From an uncultured Phascolarctobacterium sp. (GTDB lineage: Bacteria; Bacillota; Negativicutes; Acidaminococcales; Acidaminococcaceae), in NCBI GenBank assembly GCA_900551745.1, contig URXA01000004.1, forward strand, positions 1 to 64,000: DNA of 64,000 nt. The letters are read 5' to 3'. Both the position numbers and the translations under genes were made by a program. Below the pieces are notes generated by a model that was not told the origin of the DNA, did not search any database, and was given only the letters and a program-made list of their open reading frames with translations. Below are positions 8,086 to 17,891 of the stretch, in pieces (the stretch's first letter is position 1; each line of letters opens with the position of its first letter).

Positions 8086-8676
8086 GTGGCAACAAGAAGA
8101 GGACCGAGATTTAAAGAGTGTCGTAGATTCGGCATTAATGTATGTGGTCATCCCAAAGCTTTGGACAGATTGGGAACAACTGTAAAACGCAGTAAAAAAA
8201 TGTCAGAATATGGTAAACAGCTCTTGGAAAAACAAAAAATAAAAGCTTATTATGGCATTTTTGAACGGCAATTACTGAGATATTATAAAGCTGCAAGTAA
8301 AAGTAAGGAACGTACGGCAGACACTTTATTCTGCACACTGGAATGTCGTTTAGATAACCTGGTTTACCGGATCGGTTTTGCCAATTCGATTCGTCTGGCA
8401 CGGCAGCAGGTAACGCACCGTCATATTCTGGTCAACGGTAAAAATGTCAATATTCCGTCTTATATCTGTAAGGAAGGCGATGTGATCAGTTTAAAAGAAA
8501 GCTCGCGCAGCAACGAGCTTTTTAAAAGTAATTTCCTAGAACGTGAAAGCTTTGCTTTGCCGTATATCAGTAAGGATAAAGAAAGTTTCAGCGGCACTTT
8601 GGTTCGCCGGCCTCTACGGGAAGAGATTCCCATTCAGATCGAAGACCAGCTCGTTGTAGAATATTTCTCACGTTGA
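8086..8676 (+). CDS. rpsD: Ribosomal protein S4, stand-alone paralogue
   Basis: A protein of 196 residues. The S4 core is clear: [20 protein letters not shown], then [19 protein letters not shown] and the S4 RNA-binding domain [15 protein letters not shown]. The N-terminus ([20 protein letters not shown]) differs from the four-Cys zinc type, keeping only two Cys. It stands alone rather than in the rpsM-rpsK-rpsD-rpoA operon, which suggests a second, possibly conditional S4. GTG 8086 is preferred over 8056 because AAAGGAGATG ends 5 nt before it. It has its own promoter. Confidence 0.9.
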   Translation: MATRRGPRFKECRRFGINVCGHPKALDRLGTTVKRSKKMSEYGKQLLEKQKIKAYYGIFERQLLRYYKAASKSKERTADTLFCTLECRLDNLVYRIGFANSIRLARQQVTHRHILVNGKNVNIPSYICKEGDVISLKESSRSNELFKSNFLERESFALPYISKDKESFSGTLVRRPLREEIPIQIEDQLVVEYFSR

Positions 8677-8682
8677 TTGAGC

Positions 8683-9336
8683 ATGAAAAATTATGAATGT
8701 TATAATGAGCTGACCTATTGGGACAAATTTCTTTCTAAAAAGCATTTGGCTTCAGTCGGGTTTTGTGAAGACACTACGCAGGAAACGATGATTGTTAACG
8801 CCAGTATCGTTGCTGCCGAGAATCAGATCTTCAGCAGCCAATGGCTGTGTCTGCCGAATTGTTATGCTGTACTTGGGTTTTTACAGTATGTATATTTTCC
8901 TACAGTTTTTTATCATATCATGTATGGAAATGATGAATTAAAAATGCCTCTGGTAAGTACAGGGGCTTTATGTGACTATATTGCCGGCTGCGATGTTAAA
9001 AATAAAGCTGCTATGCTGGAACTGTTACAAAAGCTGCAGCAGCTGTGGCAACTGCCGAAAGGTGAATGCCTGCAGCAGCTTCAGGATATCTGTACTGCTT
9101 TCAATTCACATAGGCTGGATACAACTGCGGTAGCACAGATCCTGCTGTTTGAAGAGGTGCCACAGGTTTTTGAATATATAAAGCAGCAGATCTGGTGCGA
9201 AGAAGTTTTTTATGAGGATTTTGGCTGTTCATACAGCTGGCTGGAAAAGCTGTGTCAAAGCTTTACTAACGGTTCCTTTTTCCGTTATCGGCTGCTGCAT
9301 TTTTTAAATGACCGCGTCGGTTGTTTAGCCGGTTAA
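8683..9336 (+). CDS. Protein of unknown function downstream of rpsD
   Basis: I do not recognise this 217-residue protein. It has no signal peptide or membrane helix, is rich in Leu, Gln and aromatic residues, and has a helical stretch LLQKLQQLWQLPKGECLQQL near residues 110-130. It begins 6 nt after the rpsD stop, so it is very likely translated from the same mRNA. An in-frame TTG at 8677 is an alternative start. It may be linked to the S4 paralogue, but only position says so. Confidence 0.7.
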   Translation: MKNYECYNELTYWDKFLSKKHLASVGFCEDTTQETMIVNASIVAAENQIFSSQWLCLPNCYAVLGFLQYVYFPTVFYHIMYGNDELKMPLVSTGALCDYIAGCDVKNKAAMLELLQKLQQLWQLPKGECLQQLQDICTAFNSHRLDTTAVAQILLFEEVPQVFEYIKQQIWCEEVFYEDFGCSYSWLEKLCQSFTNGSFFRYRLLHFLNDRVGCLAG

Positions 9337-9361
9337 AAGAACAATTTTATAATTTTCACGA

Positions 9362-9396
9362 TGCGCCTCCGTACTTAGCAGTGCGGGGCGTTTCTT
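9362..9396 (+). terminator. Imperfect terminator hairpin
   Basis: GCGCCTCCGTAC (9364-9375) pairs imperfectly with GTGCGGGGCGT (9381-9391), followed by TTCTTTT. Confidence 0.5.
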
Positions 9397-9647
9397 TTAT
9401 GCCGCGATGCCGCAGATTTAGAAAAAAGTTGTATTCTGAGAAGGAATGACTTATGATACTTGTAGAGAAGCTTTAATGTGAAAGTAAATGCAGCTGAAAT
9501 AGTGCGGATGGAAGAACGGACAATAAATGTATTTCCTTGATTATTAACAGAAAGATATAGTGGCTGCCTTAGATAATTATTTGGCAAAGGCGGGTTATCG
9601 TTATATATATAATTTACGGACTGATTTTTTGAAAATAATGGAGGTAG
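9397..9647 (+). other. Gene-free stretch, possibly with a decayed reading frame
   Basis: No intact gene is visible. Short frames such as VKVNAAEIVRMEERTINVFP (from about 9479, stopped near 9540) and ALDNYLAKAGYRYIYNLR (about 9560-9615, another frame) look protein-like. They could be pieces of a small gene broken by a frameshift. Weak evidence. Confidence 0.2.
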
Positions 9648-9650
9648 ATG

Positions 9651-10448
9651 ATGCAGCTGACCGTGTTGGTGGATAACAATACCCTGATTGACCGTTATTA
9701 TTTGGGTGAGCCGGGCGTATCCTATTATCTGGAAGATGGTGATGCCAGAATTTTATTTGATGTGGGTTATTCGGATATATTTCTTAGAAACGCCCAGGCG
9801 TTGGGGATTGATCTGAGCCGCTTACAGCAGGTTGTGCTTTCGCATGGGCATAATGATCATACACGAGGCCTGCTATGGCTGAGCGAGCAGGAATATTTTG
9901 CTGAACTGGAGCTGCTGGCGCATCCGGATGCCCTGAAGCCGAAACAGTTTGCCGGTGAAGCTATAGGCGCCCCTTTTACAGCACGGCAGCTGCAGGAAAA
10001 GTGCAGGCTGCGGCTGAGTAAAGAACCGGTATGGTTAACAAAGCGGCTGGTGTTTTTAGGGGAGATCCCGATGCTGAATGACTTTGAACAGCGGCATGAG
10101 TTTGGCGGATCTGAGGATCCTGGAGATTTGGTGCTTGATGATACGGCTTTAGTTTATCGCGGCACAGACGGATTGTTTGTGATCACAGGCTGCTCGCATA
10201 GCGGGATCTGCAATATCATTGAATATGCAAAAAATGTTTGCGGTGAAGCTAAGGTGCAGGGTGTTATCGGCGGCTGGCATTTATTTAAGGTCGACGACCG
10301 GCTGGAAAAAACGATCGCCTATTTACAGAAGCATAATATCCGGGAGCTGTATCCATGTCACTGCTGTTCCTTTCAAGCGAAAGCGGCAGTACACGCGCAG
10401 ATTCCTGTTAAAGAAATTGGCGTTGGCAAGGTTATTGAGATAAATTGA
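9651..10448 (+). CDS. Metallo-beta-lactamase-fold hydrolase
   Basis: A soluble protein of 265 residues. The metal-binding motif HGHNDH is at residues 65-70 and is preceded by DVGYSD. GCSHSGICNII and GGWHL supply the later ligands. This arrangement resembles the MBL subfamily annotated as 7,8-dihydropterin-6-methyl-4-(ribofuranosyl)aminobenzene 5'-phosphate synthase-like; the real substrate is unknown. Two adjacent ATGs exist; 9651 is preferred because GGAGG (9640-9644) is then 6 nt away. It has its own terminator and stands alone. Confidence 0.85.
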   Translation: MQLTVLVDNNTLIDRYYLGEPGVSYYLEDGDARILFDVGYSDIFLRNAQALGIDLSRLQQVVLSHGHNDHTRGLLWLSEQEYFAELELLAHPDALKPKQFAGEAIGAPFTARQLQEKCRLRLSKEPVWLTKRLVFLGEIPMLNDFEQRHEFGGSEDPGDLVLDDTALVYRGTDGLFVITGCSHSGICNIIEYAKNVCGEAKVQGVIGGWHLFKVDDRLEKTIAYLQKHNIRELYPCHCCSFQAKAAVHAQIPVKEIGVGKVIEIN

Positions 10449-10481
10449 AAAATACCTCGGGAATTTTCCCGAGGTATTTTT
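10449..10481. terminator. Intrinsic terminator
   Basis: AAAATACCTCGGG (10449-10461... arm one) pairs with CCCGAGGTATTTT (10468-10480), followed by T-rich sequence. The A-run on the other side makes it potentially bidirectional. Confidence 0.9.
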
Positions 10482-10542
10482 ATTTATTTTCAGCTATAGT
10501 CTTCTATTAGAACAGAATAAACAGTAATCGCAGAACGGCAAA

Positions 10543-10561
10543 TTTTTACAACTTTTTTACA
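10543..10561 (+). promoter_or_regulatory. Candidate KdpE operator (direct repeat)
   Basis: TTTTTACA occurs twice (10543-10550 and 10554-10561), 11 bp start to start, one helical turn apart. This resembles the TTTATA/TTTACA repeats bound by KdpE upstream of Escherichia coli kdpFABC. It lies 107 bp before kdpF. TTGACA at 10577 has no -10 at normal spacing, which fits an activator-dependent promoter. Confidence 0.55.
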
Positions 10562-10667
10562 GCGGGGAGGGTTCTTTTGACAGCGGCTTTACGCAAGGTA
10601 GTAGTACAATAAGTCATCATCAGTAGTAAGGTGATTTGCAAGTGGTGTTTTTGTACAAGGAGGGAAA

Positions 10668-10775
10668 ATGATGATGGAAATGCTGCCCTTGACTGAGTTA
10701 TGGCTCAGTTCGCTTTTAGCAGTAGGTATTTTATTTTATCTGATTTATGCATTATTGAAACCGGAGGATTTTTAA
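10668..10775 (+). CDS. kdpF: KdpF, small subunit of the Kdp potassium pump
   Basis: A 35-residue single-helix membrane protein (LLAVGILFYLIYALLKPEDF at its C-terminal end), very similar in layout to KdpF of E. coli, which stabilises the KdpFABC complex. AAGGAGGG just upstream is the ribosome site; three consecutive ATGs (10668, 10671, 10674) make the exact start ambiguous. The stop is 1 nt from kdpA. Genes of this size are easily missed by gene callers. Confidence 0.85.
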   Translation: MMMEMLPLTELWLSSLLAVGILFYLIYALLKPEDF

Positions 10776-10776
10776 A

Positions 10777-12483
10777 ATGACAAAAGACATTATGCTATTT
10801 GTGCTGTTTTTAGCCGTATTATTGCTGTGCGCCTGGCCGCTTGGTAAATATATGGCGCGAGTTTTTAATTACGAAAAAACCTGTGGTGAAAGATTTTTTG
10901 CACCTTTGGAAAATATTTTTTATAAAATGGCCAAAGTTGACCCACGCACAGAAATGCCGTGGAAGGAATACTGCCTGAATCTCATTATTTTTAATGCTTT
11001 AGGTATGTTATCACTCTTTGTTTTGCAGCTGACGCAGGCTTTTTTACCGCTCAATCCGCAGCAGTTGCCTAACGTCGAAACCTGGCATCTTGCTTTTAAT
11101 ACGGCTGCCAGCTTTATGACCAATACTAACTGGCAGGCTTATAGCGGCGAAACGACTTTAAGTTATTTGACACAAATGCTGGGCTTGACTGTACAAAACT
11201 TCTTGTCGGCGGCAACAGGAGCTGCTGTCGCAATTGCTCTGATCCGTGGTCTGGTGCGTAAAAATACTGGTGAGTTAGGCAATTTTTGGGCAGATATAAT
11301 CAGATGTACGACCAGAATACTGCTGCCGATTTGTGTTGTAGCAACATTGCTGCTGGTTTCTCAGGGTGTTATCCAAAACCTTAATCCTTATGTCGATGTA
11401 CAAACCGTCGAAGGGGCACAGCAGACTATTGCTATGGGACCGGTTGCTTCTCAGGAAGCGATTAAGGAGCTGGGTACCAATGGCGGCGGTTTTTTTAATG
11501 CCAATTCTTCTCATCCGTTTGAAAATCCGACTCCCTGGAGCAATTTCCTGGAAATGTTTTTGATTTTAGTGATCCCTACAGGTTTATTATTTACTTTTGG
11601 TGAGATGTGTAAAGATAAAAAACAAGGCTATGCTGTTTTGGCATCCATGCTGCTGCTTTTTGTTTTGATGCTGGGGGTTTGCTATGCTTCTGAAAAATAT
11701 GGTAATCCGATAGTTGCTGCGCAGGGCATCAGCGGCGATACTGCTATGGAGGGCAAAGAAGTCCGTTTTGGTATCGGCAGCAGCAGTTTGTTTGCAACGG
11801 TTACCACAGCTGCGTCCTGCGGTGCAGTAAACTCGATGCATGACAGCTACACCGGTACCGGCGGATTAGTGCCCATGCTGCAGATGATGCTGGGCGAAGT
11901 TGTTCTGGGCGGTGTCGGCGCCGGATTTTACGGTATGATGCTGTATGTATTTATCGCAGTTTTCATTGTTGGCCTGATGGTAGGACGTACACCTGAATAT
12001 CTGGGGAAAAAGATTGAAGCAAGAGAAGTTGTTTTGACAATTGCCGGACTTTTGATTCCGGCTGCCACTATTTTAACAATGTCGGCTGTATCCTGTCTTA
12101 CGGAAGCCGGTCAGGCAGGGATATCCAACCCCGGGCCGCATGGGCTCAGCGAGATCTTATACGGTTTCGCTTCCGGTGTCGGCAATAACGGCAGTGCTTT
12201 TGCCGGTTTGGGAGCCAATAGCCTGTGGTACAATGTTTTGATCGGTTTGGCAATGCTGATCGGCCGCTTTGCCGTTATTGTGCCAGTTTTGGCCATTGCA
12301 GGCAATATGGCAACCAAAAAAATCGCTCCTGCCAATGCCGGTACTTTTAATACGGGCAGCAGTCTTTTTGCTGTGCTTCTGGCCGGTGTTGTTTTGATCG
12401 TCGGTGCGTTGACTTTTTTACCGGCCCTGGCCCTGGGACCGATCGTAGATCAATTGTTTATGCTGCAGGGCAAGGTATTTTAA
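10777..12483 (+). CDS. kdpA: Potassium-transporting ATPase subunit A
   Basis: A membrane protein of 568 residues that forms the potassium-selective channel of the KdpFABC pump, related to the Trk/Ktr superfamily with four pore loops. The pore motifs are visible: FMTNTNWQAYSGE, LGTNGGGFFNANSSHPFENP, TTAASCGAVNSMHDS and GVGNNGSAFAGL. Length is as expected (about 560). It sits between kdpF and kdpB with 12 bp to kdpB. Expression is expected at low potassium through KdpDE. Confidence 0.98.
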   Translation: MTKDIMLFVLFLAVLLLCAWPLGKYMARVFNYEKTCGERFFAPLENIFYKMAKVDPRTEMPWKEYCLNLIIFNALGMLSLFVLQLTQAFLPLNPQQLPNVETWHLAFNTAASFMTNTNWQAYSGETTLSYLTQMLGLTVQNFLSAATGAAVAIALIRGLVRKNTGELGNFWADIIRCTTRILLPICVVATLLLVSQGVIQNLNPYVDVQTVEGAQQTIAMGPVASQEAIKELGTNGGGFFNANSSHPFENPTPWSNFLEMFLILVIPTGLLFTFGEMCKDKKQGYAVLASMLLLFVLMLGVCYASEKYGNPIVAAQGISGDTAMEGKEVRFGIGSSSLFATVTTAASCGAVNSMHDSYTGTGGLVPMLQMMLGEVVLGGVGAGFYGMMLYVFIAVFIVGLMVGRTPEYLGKKIEAREVVLTIAGLLIPAATILTMSAVSCLTEAGQAGISNPGPHGLSEILYGFASGVGNNGSAFAGLGANSLWYNVLIGLAMLIGRFAVIVPVLAIAGNMATKKIAPANAGTFNTGSSLFAVLLAGVVLIVGALTFLPALALGPIVDQLFMLQGKVF

Positions 12484-12495
12484 GGAGGATCTGAG

Positions 12496-14526
12496 ATGAA
12501 AAGAGATAGACAACAGCAAGAGATTTTGGGCGAGGCCGTGCGTAATGCGTTCCTGAAGCTCGATCCTCGTATCCAATGGAAAAATCCTGTTATGTTCATA
12601 GTTTTTCTGGGCGCGATTTTAGTAGCAGTTCTGGCTGTACGTGCTTTTATGGCAGGTAATACACAGGAAGGCTGGTTTGACCTGCATATAGATTTATGGC
12701 TGTGGTTTACGGTTCTGTTTGCCAATTTTGCCGAAGCCGTAGCCGAAGGCCGCGGCAAAGCGCAGGCAGAAAGTCTGCGTAAAGCCCGCAAATCTCTGCA
12801 GGCGAAGAAAATCAAAGCTGACGGCAGTTTTGAAATCGTCGGTTCCGAAGCTATCCGCAAGGGTGATATAGTTTTGGTTGAAGCTGGCGATACCATTCCT
12901 AACGACGGCGAAGTAATCGAAGGCATGGCATCGGTTGATGAAAGCGCTGTTACCGGTGAATCAGCGCCTGTTATCCGCGAATCAGGCGGTGATAAATCTT
13001 CTGTAACCGGCGGTACTAAGGTGTTGTCCGACTGGATTAAAGTCAGGGTGACTACTAATCCCGGCGAAACCTTTCTCGATCGGATGATCGGACTGGTTGA
13101 AGGTGCTAAACGTCAGAAAACCCCGAATGAGATCGCCTTGACGCTGCTTTTGGTTGGTTTGACGATCATCTTTTTGTTTGCAGTAGTAACTTTGGAACCG
13201 TTTGCGATTTATTCCGGTACGGTTATTTCTGTAACGGCACTGGTTGCGCTGCTGGTTTGCCTGATTCCTACAACGATCGGCGGTTTGCTGTCAGCGATAG
13301 GTATTGCCGGAATGGATCGGCTTTTGGGACGTAATGTCCTGGCAATGAGCGGCCGTGCTGTAGAAGCAGCTGGTGACGTAAATGTGCTGCTGCTTGATAA
13401 AACGGGGACGATTACCCTGGGCAACAGGATGGCGACGGAATTTATTCCTGCTACTGGCATTACTGCGGGAGAACTGGCCGATGCGGCACAGCTGGCTTCT
13501 TTGGCTGATGAAACTCCGGAAGGGCGCAGTATCGTTGTCCTGGCTAAAGAAAAATATGGCCTGCGTGAGCGTGATCTTACACATTTACAGGCAGAATTCA
13601 TTCCTTTTACCGCCCAGACCAGAATGAGCGGTATTGATACCGTCGATGCCAGAATACGTAAGGGATCGATGGAAGCCATGCAGAACTATGTCAGCGAACT
13701 GGGTGGGGCTTTTCCTGCTGAAGTCCGCAGTGCCTGTGAAAATATTGCGCATCAGGGCGGTACACCTTTAGTAGTTGCCAAAGATAAACAGGTCCTGGGT
13801 GTTATTTATCTGAAGGATATCGTCAAAGGCGGTATTAAAGAACGTTTCAGTGAATTGAGGAAAATGGGCATCAAAACGATCATGATCACTGGTGATAACC
13901 AGTTGACAGCGGCAGCGATTGCTGCCGAAGCCGGTGTGGATGATTTTCTGGCTGAAGCAACGCCGGAAGCGAAATTGAAAATGATCCGTTCCTATCAGCA
14001 GCAGGGAATGCTGGTAGCAATGACAGGTGACGGTACTAATGATGCGCCGGCACTGGCTCAGGCAGATGTGGGCGTTGCAATGAACAGCGGTACACAGGCG
14101 GCTAAGGAAGCGGGCAATATGGTCGATCTTGATTCCAATCCAACGAAATTGATCGAAGTTGTGGAGATCGGTAAACAACTTTTGATGACACGCGGTTCCC
14201 TGACAACTTTCAGTATTGCTAATGATATTGCCAAATATTTTGCGATTATCCCGGCTTTGTTTGCCGCAACTTATGCACCGTTGGAAGTGCTCAATATCAT
14301 GCAGCTGCATTCACCGCAGAGCGCTATTTTAAGCGCCGTGATTTTCAATGCGCTGATCATCATCGCGCTGATACCGCTGGCGATGAAAGGCGTAGCCTAT
14401 AAACCGCTGGGAGCTTCTAAAATACTGCAGAGAAATCTGCTGATCTATGGTGTTGGCGGTATCATCGTACCGTTTATTGGCATCAAGATCATTGATGTGC
14501 TTTTAGTTGCTTTAGGCTTGGCTTAA
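12496..14526 (+). CDS. kdpB: Potassium-transporting P-type ATPase subunit B
   Basis: The catalytic subunit, 676 residues. [10 protein letters not shown] is the actuator-domain TGES loop. DKTGTIT contains the phosphorylated aspartate (D301). The nucleotide domain has KGSMEAM, and [21 protein letters not shown] forms the hinge and magnesium site when read in two parts. ATP hydrolysis drives potassium movement through KdpA. The N-terminus starts after AAGGAGGATCTGAG. Confidence 0.98.
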   Translation: MKRDRQQQEILGEAVRNAFLKLDPRIQWKNPVMFIVFLGAILVAVLAVRAFMAGNTQEGWFDLHIDLWLWFTVLFANFAEAVAEGRGKAQAESLRKARKSLQAKKIKADGSFEIVGSEAIRKGDIVLVEAGDTIPNDGEVIEGMASVDESAVTGESAPVIRESGGDKSSVTGGTKVLSDWIKVRVTTNPGETFLDRMIGLVEGAKRQKTPNEIALTLLLVGLTIIFLFAVVTLEPFAIYSGTVISVTALVALLVCLIPTTIGGLLSAIGIAGMDRLLGRNVLAMSGRAVEAAGDVNVLLLDKTGTITLGNRMATEFIPATGITAGELADAAQLASLADETPEGRSIVVLAKEKYGLRERDLTHLQAEFIPFTAQTRMSGIDTVDARIRKGSMEAMQNYVSELGGAFPAEVRSACENIAHQGGTPLVVAKDKQVLGVIYLKDIVKGGIKERFSELRKMGIKTIMITGDNQLTAAAIAAEAGVDDFLAEATPEAKLKMIRSYQQQGMLVAMTGDGTNDAPALAQADVGVAMNSGTQAAKEAGNMVDLDSNPTKLIEVVEIGKQLLMTRGSLTTFSIANDIAKYFAIIPALFAATYAPLEVLNIMQLHSPQSAILSAVIFNALIIIALIPLAMKGVAYKPLGASKILQRNLLIYGVGGIIVPFIGIKIIDVLLVALGLA

Positions 14527-14545
14527 GAAAGAATGAGGTGGAAAT

Positions 14546-15118
14546 ATGGGCGCGATAATAAGATCGTTAGTAATGGTTGTAACCTTGAGTATTTTTACCG
14601 GGCTGGTTTATCCGCTGGCCATGACAGGCTTGGCGCAAGTGGTATTTCCCAGCCGGGCTAATGGTAGTATAATAATAAAAGACGGAGTTCCGGTAGGATC
14701 GGCTCTGATCGGTCAGGCGTTCACAGATGCCCGCTACTTCAGCAGCCGCCCTTCTGCAGGCGGTAATGACGCTGCCAATTCAGGCGGCACTAACTATGGC
14801 GGTACCAGCGCTAAACTGCAGCAGCAGGTCGGCGAGCTGGCAGAGTCTGTACGTGCGGCCAATGGCTGGACATCTGATCAAGAAGTGCCCAGCGTACTGG
14901 TAACAAATTCCAGCAGTGGTTTGGATCCGCACCTGACGCCGGCAGCTGCTTATTGCCAGGTCGAACGTATTGCCAAAGTACGTGGTCTGGAAATCAGACA
15001 GGTACGCGATCTGGTTTCAGAACATATTGAAAATGCTGATTTGGGCGTTGTCGGAGAGGACAGAGTCAATGTTTTAAAATTGAATCTGGCGCTTGATAAT
15101 TTACAACAGAATCAATAA
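14546..15118 (+). CDS. kdpC: Potassium-transporting ATPase subunit C
   Basis: A protein of 190 residues with one N-terminal helix (about 6-28) and an extracytoplasmic domain. LIGQAFTDARYFSSRPSA and SSSGLDPHLTPAAAYCQVER are KdpC signatures. KdpC assists ATP binding by KdpB and assembly of the pump. It is the last structural gene; a hairpin separates it from kdpD. Confidence 0.97.
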   Translation: MGAIIRSLVMVVTLSIFTGLVYPLAMTGLAQVVFPSRANGSIIIKDGVPVGSALIGQAFTDARYFSSRPSAGGNDAANSGGTNYGGTSAKLQQQVGELAESVRAANGWTSDQEVPSVLVTNSSSGLDPHLTPAAAYCQVERIAKVRGLEIRQVRDLVSEHIENADLGVVGEDRVNVLKLNLALDNLQQNQ

Positions 15119-15122
15119 AAGT

Positions 15123-15150
15123 TAGGGCTGCATTCAGGCAGCCCTATTTG
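15123..15150 (+). terminator. Hairpin between kdpC and kdpD, possible attenuator
   Basis: A perfect 9-bp GC-rich stem (15123-15131 with 15138-15146) is followed only by TTTG. Such a weak tail would allow part of the transcripts to continue into kdpDE, lowering regulator relative to pump. Confidence 0.55.
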
Positions 15151-15173
15151 ACTATCTTGCGAAGGAGAAGGTT

Positions 15174-17891
15174 ATGGAACTGACAGAGAAACCTCAAAGT
15201 GGACATGACTATGCTGAAACGCTGCTGGCTGCGGCCAATAAAGAACAGCGCGGCAAGCTGACTGTTTTTTTAGGTGCTGCTGCCGGTGTTGGTAAAACCT
15301 GTAGCATGCTGCAGGAAGCACAGGCCCGTCTGCGGGAGGGGACTGACATCGTGCTCGGACTGGTGCTTACGCACGGGCGCAAAGAGACAGCAGCGCTTTT
15401 GGAAGGTTTGCCGCGTATCCCCGAGCAGGAAATAGAATATCATGGCAAGACACTGCAGGAAATGGATCTGGACGCTATTCTCAAACGCCGTCCGCAACTG
15501 GTAGTCGTTGATGAACTGGCGCACAGTAATGTGCCGGGCTCGCGCCATCAGCGGCGGTATCAGGATGTAGAAGAGCTTTTGGCTGCCGGTATCGACGTTT
15601 ATACTGCTGTCAATATCCAGCATATCGAAAGCCTGAATGACGTTGTCGCGCAAATTACCGGGAGTATTGTGCGTGAAACTGTACCGGATGCGTTTTTTGA
15701 ACTGGCAGATGATATCAGATTGATCGATATTCCGCCCAAAGAATTACTGCAGCGTTTGAAGGAAGGCAAGGTCTATCGCCCGCAGCAGGCCCAGCAGGCA
15801 TTGCGGGGCTTTTTTAGACAGGGCAATATCAGTGCGCTGCGTGAGCTGGCTTTAAGATTTACAGCCCGGCATGTTGATCAGGATATGCTGGCCTATATGC
15901 GTCTGCATAAAATAGAAGGCCCCTGGCCGGCTTCCGGCAAAGTCATGGTTTGCGTCAGTGCCAGCCCCTTTTCAGCACAGCTGATCAGAGCTGCGCAGCG
16001 TTTGGCTCAGGGACTGCATGCAGAATTTTTGGCGGTGCATATCGAAACACCTGAAAGACGATTTCCTCATGGCGATAAAGAACGGGAAAGGCTTTGGCGT
16101 AACCTGAATCTGGCTAAAGAGCTGGGAGGTCAGATCCTGACTACGGCCGGGACGGATTTTGTGGCAACAGTTCTGCAGATCGCTGTCAGAGAAAATGTTA
16201 CGGCGATCGTAGTCGGTAAATCAGGAGCGCGCCGCTGGTATGAGATTGGCCGAAAAACCTTGGTCGACAGGCTGATTGACAGGAGCGGGTTTATCCATGT
16301 TTATGTCATCCAGGGGCGGGAGGAGGAAGAAAAGCCTCCTGTTATCACTACGGCAGTACCGCAGCAGCAGGGCGGCTGGCGCCAGTATTTAGGAGCATTG
16401 GCGGCAGTTGTCATTACTACGGGGCTTTGTTATGTTTTCCGTGGTCAGCTGGAGCTGGTCAATATAGCGTTACTATATTTGCTGCCGGTATTGTTGACGG
16501 CAGCCTGGTGGGGCAGAAGTACAGCCTATGTAACAGCAGTCTTTTGTGTTTTAGGTTTTGACTTTTTATTTTTGGAACCGATTTTTACTTTTACTATTTA
16601 CGATATCAGATATCTGTGGAGTTTTTTGATTTTTGGACTGGTAGCGTTTTTAGTCGGCGGAAAGACAGAATCGCTGCGGCGGGAATTGGAAAGTACCAGA
16701 CGCCGCGAAAGCAATGTCAACAGTCTATACCGTTTCAGCAGCCGTATTGCCGCAGTCGATGACGCAGTGACGATCATGGAAGAATTTGTCAGTCATGTGG
16801 GACGAGAGCTGCAGCGAACAGTGCTGATTTTATTGCCTGAAAGTAAAGTACTGCGGCTGCAGGCCTGTTATGCTGTACAGCAGGAGGATGCGGCCGCGGA
16901 GTTTCAGCTGCCGCCGTCAGAATATGCTGTAGCAGCCTGGGTGCAGGAACACGGACAGGCCGCCGGACGTTCTACTGATACTTTACCCGGGGCTGAAAAT
17001 CTTTTTTTACCGCTGATGAATGGAGAAAAAGTTATTGGTGTTGTTGGCATCGCTATCGATACACGGAAGTTATCGCCGGAGGAAAGAGCTGTACTGGGCG
17101 CGTGGGTAAGCCTGCTGGCGATCGCTTTAGTGCGGGCCGGGCTGAGCAGCGAAGCAAAACAGGCCGCCATGCTGCGTGAGGCAGATAAATTACGTACAGC
17201 GCTCTTTAATTCCGTTTCCCACGAACTGCGGACGCCTTTAGCGGCTATCATGGCCTCGGTATATACCTTAAATGATAAAGCTGTTGCTTATGGTGAGAAA
17301 CAGCGGCAGCAGCTTCTGGAAACCATTGCTGATGCCTCTAAAAGGATGGAACGGATCATCGGCAACCTTTTAGATACCGCCCGTCTGGAAAGCGGGATGC
17401 TGCAGCTGAAGCTGGACTGGTGCGATCTGGAGGATGTTGTCAGCGGTGCGCTGCGGCGCATCAAGGAACATACGCAGAGCTATAAGATCAAAGTAGAGAT
17501 GGCTGACGATTTGCCGCTGATTTATGCCGATGCGGCCTTGCTTGAGCACGTAGTGTTGAATTTACTGGATAATGCGGTAAAATATTCAGTAGAAGGCAGT
17601 GAGATCGAAATACAAACCTGTCTTGACGATAACGAAGTGATCGTTATGGTCAAAGATCGGGGGCTGGGGCTGACGGCCAAAGATTTACCGCATTTGTTCG
17701 ATAAATTTTACAGAGCCAGACAAACGGAGAAAATCAGCGGTACCGGTTTGGGGCTGGCGATCTGCAAAGGCATTGTCGATGCCCACCGCGGCAGGATCTG
17801 GGCTAAACAGCGCACTGGTGGCGGCAGTATTTTTGCTTTTGCCTTGCCTGTAACATTGCCGGAAGAAAAGGCTGGTGAAAAAAATGACTGA
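15174..17891 (+). CDS. kdpD: Potassium sensor histidine kinase
   Basis: A protein of 905 residues with the complete KdpD layout: an N-terminal KdpD domain with Walker A GAAAGVGKT (residues 34-42) and VVDELAHSN, a USP-like domain (about 250-375), four membrane helices (about 400-500), a GAF-like region, then the HisKA box FNSVSHELRTPL with the phosphorylated His683 and an HATPase domain (DNAVKYS, GLGLTAKDLPHLFDKFYR, GTGLGLAICKG). It senses potassium limitation and phosphorylates KdpE. It overlaps kdpE by 8 nt, so the pair is translationally coupled. Confidence 0.97.
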   Translation: MELTEKPQSGHDYAETLLAAANKEQRGKLTVFLGAAAGVGKTCSMLQEAQARLREGTDIVLGLVLTHGRKETAALLEGLPRIPEQEIEYHGKTLQEMDLDAILKRRPQLVVVDELAHSNVPGSRHQRRYQDVEELLAAGIDVYTAVNIQHIESLNDVVAQITGSIVRETVPDAFFELADDIRLIDIPPKELLQRLKEGKVYRPQQAQQALRGFFRQGNISALRELALRFTARHVDQDMLAYMRLHKIEGPWPASGKVMVCVSASPFSAQLIRAAQRLAQGLHAEFLAVHIETPERRFPHGDKERERLWRNLNLAKELGGQILTTAGTDFVATVLQIAVRENVTAIVVGKSGARRWYEIGRKTLVDRLIDRSGFIHVYVIQGREEEEKPPVITTAVPQQQGGWRQYLGALAAVVITTGLCYVFRGQLELVNIALLYLLPVLLTAAWWGRSTAYVTAVFCVLGFDFLFLEPIFTFTIYDIRYLWSFLIFGLVAFLVGGKTESLRRELESTRRRESNVNSLYRFSSRIAAVDDAVTIMEEFVSHVGRELQRTVLILLPESKVLRLQACYAVQQEDAAAEFQLPPSEYAVAAWVQEHGQAAGRSTDTLPGAENLFLPLMNGEKVIGVVGIAIDTRKLSPEERAVLGAWVSLLAIALVRAGLSSEAKQAAMLREADKLRTALFNSVSHELRTPLAAIMASVYTLNDKAVAYGEKQRQQLLETIADASKRMERIIGNLLDTARLESGMLQLKLDWCDLEDVVSGALRRIKEHTQSYKIKVEMADDLPLIYADAALLEHVVLNLLDNAVKYSVEGSEIEIQTCLDDNEVIVMVKDRGLGLTAKDLPHLFDKFYRARQTEKISGTGLGLAICKGIVDAHRGRIWAKQRTGGGSIFAFALPVTLPEEKAGEKND

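Noticed and set aside
10577..10610. Consensus promoter TTGACA...TACAAT before kdpF
   Set aside because: The spacer is 22 bp, too long for an ordinary promoter; only an activator-dependent reading is possible.
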